Assembly: GCA_021788675.1 (NCBI GenBank)
Contig: JAJYKI010000030.1
Coordinates: 1 to 7,724 of the forward strand
Source of the DNA: a bacterium
GTDB taxonomy: Bacteria > Patescibacteriota > Saccharimonadia > Saccharimonadales > UBA4665
DNA length: 7,724 bases
Reading direction: 5' to 3'
Within the stretch, counting starts at the first letter, position 1, and each line of letters starts with the position of its first letter. Shown in pieces: positions 5,116 to 7,724 of the stretch. A program made the position numbers and the translations under genes. Below the pieces are notes generated by a model. It was given only the letters and a program-made list of their open reading frames with translations. It searched no databases and was not told the DNA's origin.

Positions 5116-6387
5116 CTAGAGCGGACGGTCGATATAGTCCTGACAAAAACGCTCAAACACAGCGTTAGTCCAACCGAATCCAACCTGAGACGGATAGAGA
5201 CCTTTTTGCGGCGGTTTTTCGGGCGAGACTACATTATATTTTTCCAAAAACACGTGGTGTTTGTTAAACCAGTGCAGATTGGTTTTCAACCAGCGGGTAG
5301 CTATCATCCGGGCCTCTTTTTGGTAGCCATAACGCTCAAGAGCTTCAACAACCAGAAAATGCAACGGCGCCCATCCGTTGGGATAAGCCCACTGAGTTGG
5401 ACCGGAGCCGAGCACAATTTGGCTGACCGGCAGGCTATCGGTCGTGGACAGGCCGCCGACGTTCAAAAACCGCCCCAACGACCTGACCAGTTGCTCGGCC
5501 TGTTTATCGCTGACCATACCGACCCACATCGGATAATAGCTGGCTAAACTGACGATGCTACCACGTTTAGCGCGCACATAATCATAGTCGAAATATAATC
5601 CCTTGGACTTATCCCACATCAACTCATTCATCGTATCTTTACGTTTGTCGGCCAGCGCAAACCATTTGGCGGCTTCGTTGGCGTTTCCTGAGGCATGCGC
5701 GAACCTGGCAAAGTCAGTCTCGTATTTATACAAAAGCGCGTTTAAATCAACTGGCAAATAATTAAGCGCGTGATGGCTGAATCTGGGTGTCATGTCCCAG
5801 CCGCTTTCCGTTTCGGCAATATCGTCTAGATAATTATAGTCAAAATAACGGCTTAGGCCGTGGTACACTTTCCGGTCGTTAGGCTTACGCTCTCCCATCC
5901 AGACCGTCGCATACTCTTCTTTGGCAACCTCGAGCCTTTCCGCCGTCCAGGCATTACCCATGTTGTAGTGATTAGCGATGTCAAGGATTAGGGACGTTAA
6001 AAAGGGCGGCTGCGAGCGTCCGGTCATGTAGTATTGCGAAGAGTTAGGAATGATCTTGAAGCGCTTAAAAAGAAAGATTAGATCGTCTAATATGCCGATA
6101 ATCAGAGCTTTATGTTCATCGTCCCAAAGGGCCTGCACCATAAAATAACTGTCCCAGTAAAACAGTTCGTCATAGTCAAATTCGTGATCTTCAGCGTAGG
6201 AGGGCACTAAATAAGGGTATGGCAAGCCGATTAGGCTGCCGTTATCTTTGCTATGGGAGCGGATTAGATGAGGCCAATAGGATTTTATAAACTCCCTGGC
6301 GTCAGCGACATCTCTCGGCATAAGCGGCCGCTCTTTATGCTGCATGATATCCGAAACAAATGTTTTTGCTTTTTTGAATGCCGTCAC
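5116..6387 (-). CDS. Trehalase-like glycosidase (GH37-type), divergent active site
   Basis: An (alpha/alpha)6-barrel glycosidase related to trehalase. The 423 residues are shorter than the usual 500-560, with no signal peptide, so probably cytoplasmic. Trehalase landmarks in order: WPHLIR at 38-43; LPYPYLVP at 55-62; YWDSYF at 77-82; IPNSSQYYMTGRSQPPF at 113-129; ESGWD with D198, matching the catalytic acid of trehalases; QWAYPNGWAP at 332-341; EKYNV at 382-386; GFGWTN at 403-408. Several expected residues differ: the first signature PGGRF is missing, the second reads QWA instead of QWD, and the G-E-Y whose Glu is, to my knowledge, the catalytic base reads G396-L397-Y398. The fold assignment is therefore firm, but trehalose hydrolysis is not; a different disaccharide or glycoside, or loss of activity, is possible. 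The start is GTG at 6387 with GAGGG (6395-6399) 7 bases upstream. It follows the GtrA-like gene by 63 bases. Confidence 0.85.
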   Translation of the reverse strand: MTAFKKAKTFVSDIMQHKERPLMPRDVADAREFIKSYWPHLIRSHSKDNGSLIGLPYPYLVPSYAEDHEFDYDELFYWDSYFMVQALWDDEHKALIIGILDDLIFLFKRFKIIPNSSQYYMTGRSQPPFLTSLILDIANHYNMGNAWTAERLEVAKEEYATVWMGERKPNDRKVYHGLSRYFDYNYLDDIAETESGWDMTPRFSHHALNYLPVDLNALLYKYETDFARFAHASGNANEAAKWFALADKRKDTMNELMWDKSKGLYFDYDYVRAKRGSIVSLASYYPMWVGMVSDKQAEQLVRSLGRFLNVGGLSTTDSLPVSQIVLGSGPTQWAYPNGWAPLHFLVVEALERYGYQKEARMIATRWLKTNLHWFNKHHVFLEKYNVVSPEKPPQKGLYPSQVGFGWTNAVFERFCQDYIDRPL

Positions 6388-6394
6388 ATGTCTA

Positions 6395-6399
6395 CCCTC
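6395..6399 (-). promoter_or_regulatory. Ribosome-binding site fixing the GTG start of the glycosidase
   Basis: GAGGG on the minus strand, 7 bases before GTG at 6387. An overlapping ATG (6388-6390 region) is in another frame, so this site supports GTG as the true start. Confidence 0.6.
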
Positions 6400-6450
6400 T
6401 TACTAGCCTAAGCCCGTAACCATTAAACGGTCAAGCTTAAGTTAACAGCC

Positions 6451-6882
6451 CTATTTGACTTTAGGTTTTGTCTGCTCCGGAAAAACCCAGTACTTGTACC
6501 AAAAATAGCTCCAGACTGTAAAAAAACCTGCCGAGATAAAGAAGCCTATATACGGTGTGATGCCGATAGACGTCAATCCCCAGATAATCAAATAGTCAAT
6601 GACGAAACCGATGGATTCGATAAATATGTAGCGGCCGGCATGGACCATTTCGCCAAGTTTCGCCCGGTCGGAAAAAGCCCAGAAACGCTGCACAACGTAG
6701 TTACTGCTCCAACCTATGACATCGGCCATGATTTTAGCTGGCAACCAACTCCAATGCAACACACTATAGCCGACTGCGAAAACGGCATAACCCAACCAGA
6801 AGTACAAACCGCCGCCGGCCATGTATTTTACAAACCGGTCAAGTTCTTTATTGCTAAGATTTAGGGTTTTAGTTCGATTCAT
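6451..6882 (-). CDS. GtrA-family small membrane protein
   Basis: An integral membrane protein of 143 residues, the usual GtrA size, with four hydrophobic segments at about 22-42, 47-66, 84-104 and 108-128. Family features include RFVKYMAGGGLYF at the first segment, NYVVQRFWAF at the end of the second (matching the N..xRxWxF pattern) and the repeat-like WYKYWVF at the end of the fourth. GtrA relatives are proposed to flip or help transfer lipid-linked sugars across the cytoplasmic membrane for surface glycan modification; the specific role here is unknown. The start is ATG at 6882, with AGGT about 5 bases upstream. No glycosyltransferase partner is in the window; the next gene is the trehalase-like glycosidase, 63 bases on. 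The basic tail (QTKPKVK) suggests a cytoplasmic C-terminus. Confidence 0.85.
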   Translation of the reverse strand: MNRTKTLNLSNKELDRFVKYMAGGGLYFWLGYAVFAVGYSVLHWSWLPAKIMADVIGWSSNYVVQRFWAFSDRAKLGEMVHAGRYIFIESIGFVIDYLIIWGLTSIGITPYIGFFISAGFFTVWSYFWYKYWVFPEQTKPKVK

Positions 6883-6940
6883 TTAATACCTGTATATATG
6901 CTAACAGACATTAAAAAGAATGCGTCAATCCTAGGTCAGG

Positions 6941-6957
6941 CTTCAGTATCACTGAAG
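6941..6957. repeat. Perfect short inverted repeat over the stop codon of the orphan gene
   Basis: CTTCAGT (6941-6947) and ACTGAAG (6951-6957) form a 7-base perfect stem with a 3-base loop, and the TGA stop (6949-6951) is inside it. In the direction of transcription it is not followed by a T tract, so it is not a standard intrinsic terminator; it could slow 3' exonucleases or be chance. Confidence 0.5.
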
Positions 6958-7584
6958 TACAGCACCAAAGATATTTTTTAGTGCACCCGTAATGGCAGAG
7001 AACTGATCGGGGACAAGCTTAGTATTGCGGGTTGTATAGCTGTTATGGTCCCTTTCCTGCATCCGTATCCGAATCTTGTGCTTATTGCCATCTTCATTAA
7101 TTGCCAGGCCATACTCTAAACTTTTATCAATTTCAATTCCGTTCGAACTACCGGTTTGATTAAAAATAATCACGAGCTCTTTTTTGAAGATCGCTTTATC
7201 TGAGAAAGTCAGGTCGCCCGAATGATCAACGCTCAATAGCCGGGCGGTTCTGGTTAAATTTACATTGTCACCTTGAATGTTCTCAGACCCTAAACTCGCC
7301 GATACCACCTGTCCATCCATAGCCATGTCAGACAGTGATTTAAACCAATAGTCATTGGTTTGAAATCCCTCATCATTAATGCCCGCATCCTTCATAGCCT
7401 TGTCAAAATCCCGGGCCGCCTCACTTGGGCTAACAGGTGAATATACGGAATAGGTAGTATCGTTGATTTTTTCTGCCCATGGACTGTTGTTTACCTTTTC
7501 ACTTAAACTTAGCATTTCCATTGAAAAAGCAGGAATTGAATTAAAATTACTAGGGGCAGGTTCAAAATCGGGCGTATTAATCAT
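6949..7584 (-). CDS. Unrecognised soluble protein, 211 residues
   Basis: No family recognised. The coding frame is supported by an excellent ribosome site: AGGAG at 7593-7597, 8 bases before ATG at 7584. The protein has no signal peptide, no membrane segment and no cysteine. The first 50 residues are rich in Pro, Ser and Asn and look partly disordered; PSEAARDFDKAMKDAG (53-68) is a probable helix. Residues 92-175 look like alternating beta strands (VVSASLGS, KKELVIIFNQTG, EYGLAINEDG, KHKIRIRMQER), and the C-terminus (DQFSAITGALKNIFGAVL) is an amphipathic helix. The gene is visibly more AT-rich than its neighbours. It lies between the tmRNA and the GtrA-like gene, a spot where foreign DNA often enters, but no integrase or repeat is visible. 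Function should not be guessed. Confidence 0.75.
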   Translation of the reverse strand: MINTPDFEPAPSNFNSIPAFSMEMLSLSEKVNNSPWAEKINDTTYSVYSPVSPSEAARDFDKAMKDAGINDEGFQTNDYWFKSLSDMAMDGQVVSASLGSENIQGDNVNLTRTARLLSVDHSGDLTFSDKAIFKKELVIIFNQTGSSNGIEIDKSLEYGLAINEDGNKHKIRIRMQERDHNSYTTRNTKLVPDQFSAITGALKNIFGAVLQ

Positions 7585-7592
7585 GAGCCAAT

Positions 7593-7597
7593 CTCCT
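7593..7597 (-). promoter_or_regulatory. Strong Shine-Dalgarno of the 211-residue gene
   Basis: AGGAG on the minus strand at 8 bases from ATG 7584. It is among the strongest ribosome sites in the window and supports both the reality and the start of an otherwise unrecognised gene. Confidence 0.7.
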
Positions 7598-7641
7598 GAC
7601 TTGTCAATTCAAGCAACAAAAGAAACATTTTTGGCTTTGTG

Positions 7642-7670
7642 TAATAAAATACCTCGCATAAAGTAAGGTA
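7642..7670 (-). terminator. Weak intrinsic terminator behind the tmRNA
   Basis: On the minus strand TACCT (7666-7670) and AGGTA (7650-7654) can pair across an 11-base loop and are followed by TTTTATTA (7642-7649). The stem is only 5 base pairs plus one possible wobble, so termination may be partial. Its place, 7 bases after the tmRNA 3' CCA, fits. Confidence 0.4.
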
Positions 7671-7676
7671 GATTTT

Positions 7677-7724
7677 TGGTGGAGCTGCCGGTAATCGCAA
7701 CCGGGTCCGTCAGTTTATTCTGGC
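7677..7724 (-). ncRNA. ssrA: tmRNA (ssrA), 3' end only
   Basis: The last 48 bases of a transfer-messenger RNA, which rescues stalled ribosomes; the rest, including the tag reading frame, is beyond the window edge. The 3' part reads GGAC, T-stem CCGGT, loop TGCGATT, T-stem ACCGG, acceptor strand CAGCTCC, then A and CCA. It lines up base for base without gaps with the E. coli tmRNA 3' end as I recall it (GGAC, GCGGG, TTCAACT, CCCGC, CAGCTCC, ACCA). An ordinary tRNA is unlikely because the sequence before the T-arm does not give a 7-base anticodon loop with T33. Oddity: T-loop position 55 is G, not U. CCA is encoded. Confidence 0.75.

Noticed and set aside
7579..7607. TTGACA followed 17 bases later by ATGATT, a promoter-like pair at the 211-residue gene
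   Set aside because: The -10 position would be the start codon itself and matches poorly, and the strong Shine-Dalgarno upstream of ATG would be excluded from the transcript.
7677..7724. Integration site (att) of a mobile element at the tmRNA 3' end
   Set aside because: No second copy of the tmRNA 3' sequence and no integrase occur in the window.
1..7724. Alternative genetic code (UGA read as glycine or tryptophan)
   Set aside because: Genes end cleanly at TAA, TAG and TGA, and no conserved protein contains an in-frame TGA at a glycine or tryptophan position.

Overview
The window looks like a stretch of chromosome from a member of the Candidate Phyla Radiation, most probably Saccharibacteria (TM7). 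I base this on the style of several proteins rather than on a marker gene: a small MetRS with a mixed zinc knuckle, a NifS-type cysteine desulfurase with NGGK at the PLP lysine, a HIT protein of the 'NYRPF..VDHVHFH' type, and short conserved-hypothetical proteins of a kind I associate with this group. All stop codons fit the standard code (TAA, TAG and one TGA), so there is no sign of the UGA=Gly code of Gracilibacteria or Absconditabacteria. Base composition is near 50% GC for most of the window and visibly more AT-rich at the far right.

Every supported gene lies on the minus strand, so transcription runs from the right edge to the left. In transcription order: the 3' end of a tmRNA (7677-7724, cut by the window edge) with a weak terminator-like hairpin behind it; an unrecognised 211-residue protein; a small GtrA-family membrane protein; a trehalase-like (GH37-type) glycosidase; tRNA-Val(CAC) with an encoded CCA; a HIT-family nucleotide hydrolase; methionyl-tRNA synthetase (metG); a TatD-family metal-dependent nuclease that starts 5 bases after metG stops; two small lineage-type hypothetical proteins; a cysteine desulfurase; and, after an intergenic gap holding the best promoter in the window, the start of a single-pass membrane protein that runs off the left edge.

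The region from about 5080 to 308 is mostly translation and tRNA housekeeping: tRNA, MetRS, a TatD nuclease and a cysteine desulfurase that may supply sulfur for tRNA thiolation. The metG-tatD pairing is familiar from other bacteria (for example metS-yabD in Bacillus). The region from 5116 to 7584 is more accessory: a divergent glycosidase, a membrane protein of a family linked to cell-surface polysaccharide, and an orphan gene beside the tmRNA. No CRISPR array, insertion sequence, integrase or defence cassette is visible, and no gap between genes exceeds 300 bases.

I do not see a clear undescribed multi-gene system. The points most worth a second look are the trehalase-like enzyme that has lost several signature residues including the presumed catalytic base, the tmRNA T-loop with G in place of the near-universal U55, the orphan gene next to the tmRNA, and a symmetric GCTTAAG/CTTAAGC element bracketing the -10 of the left-most promoter.
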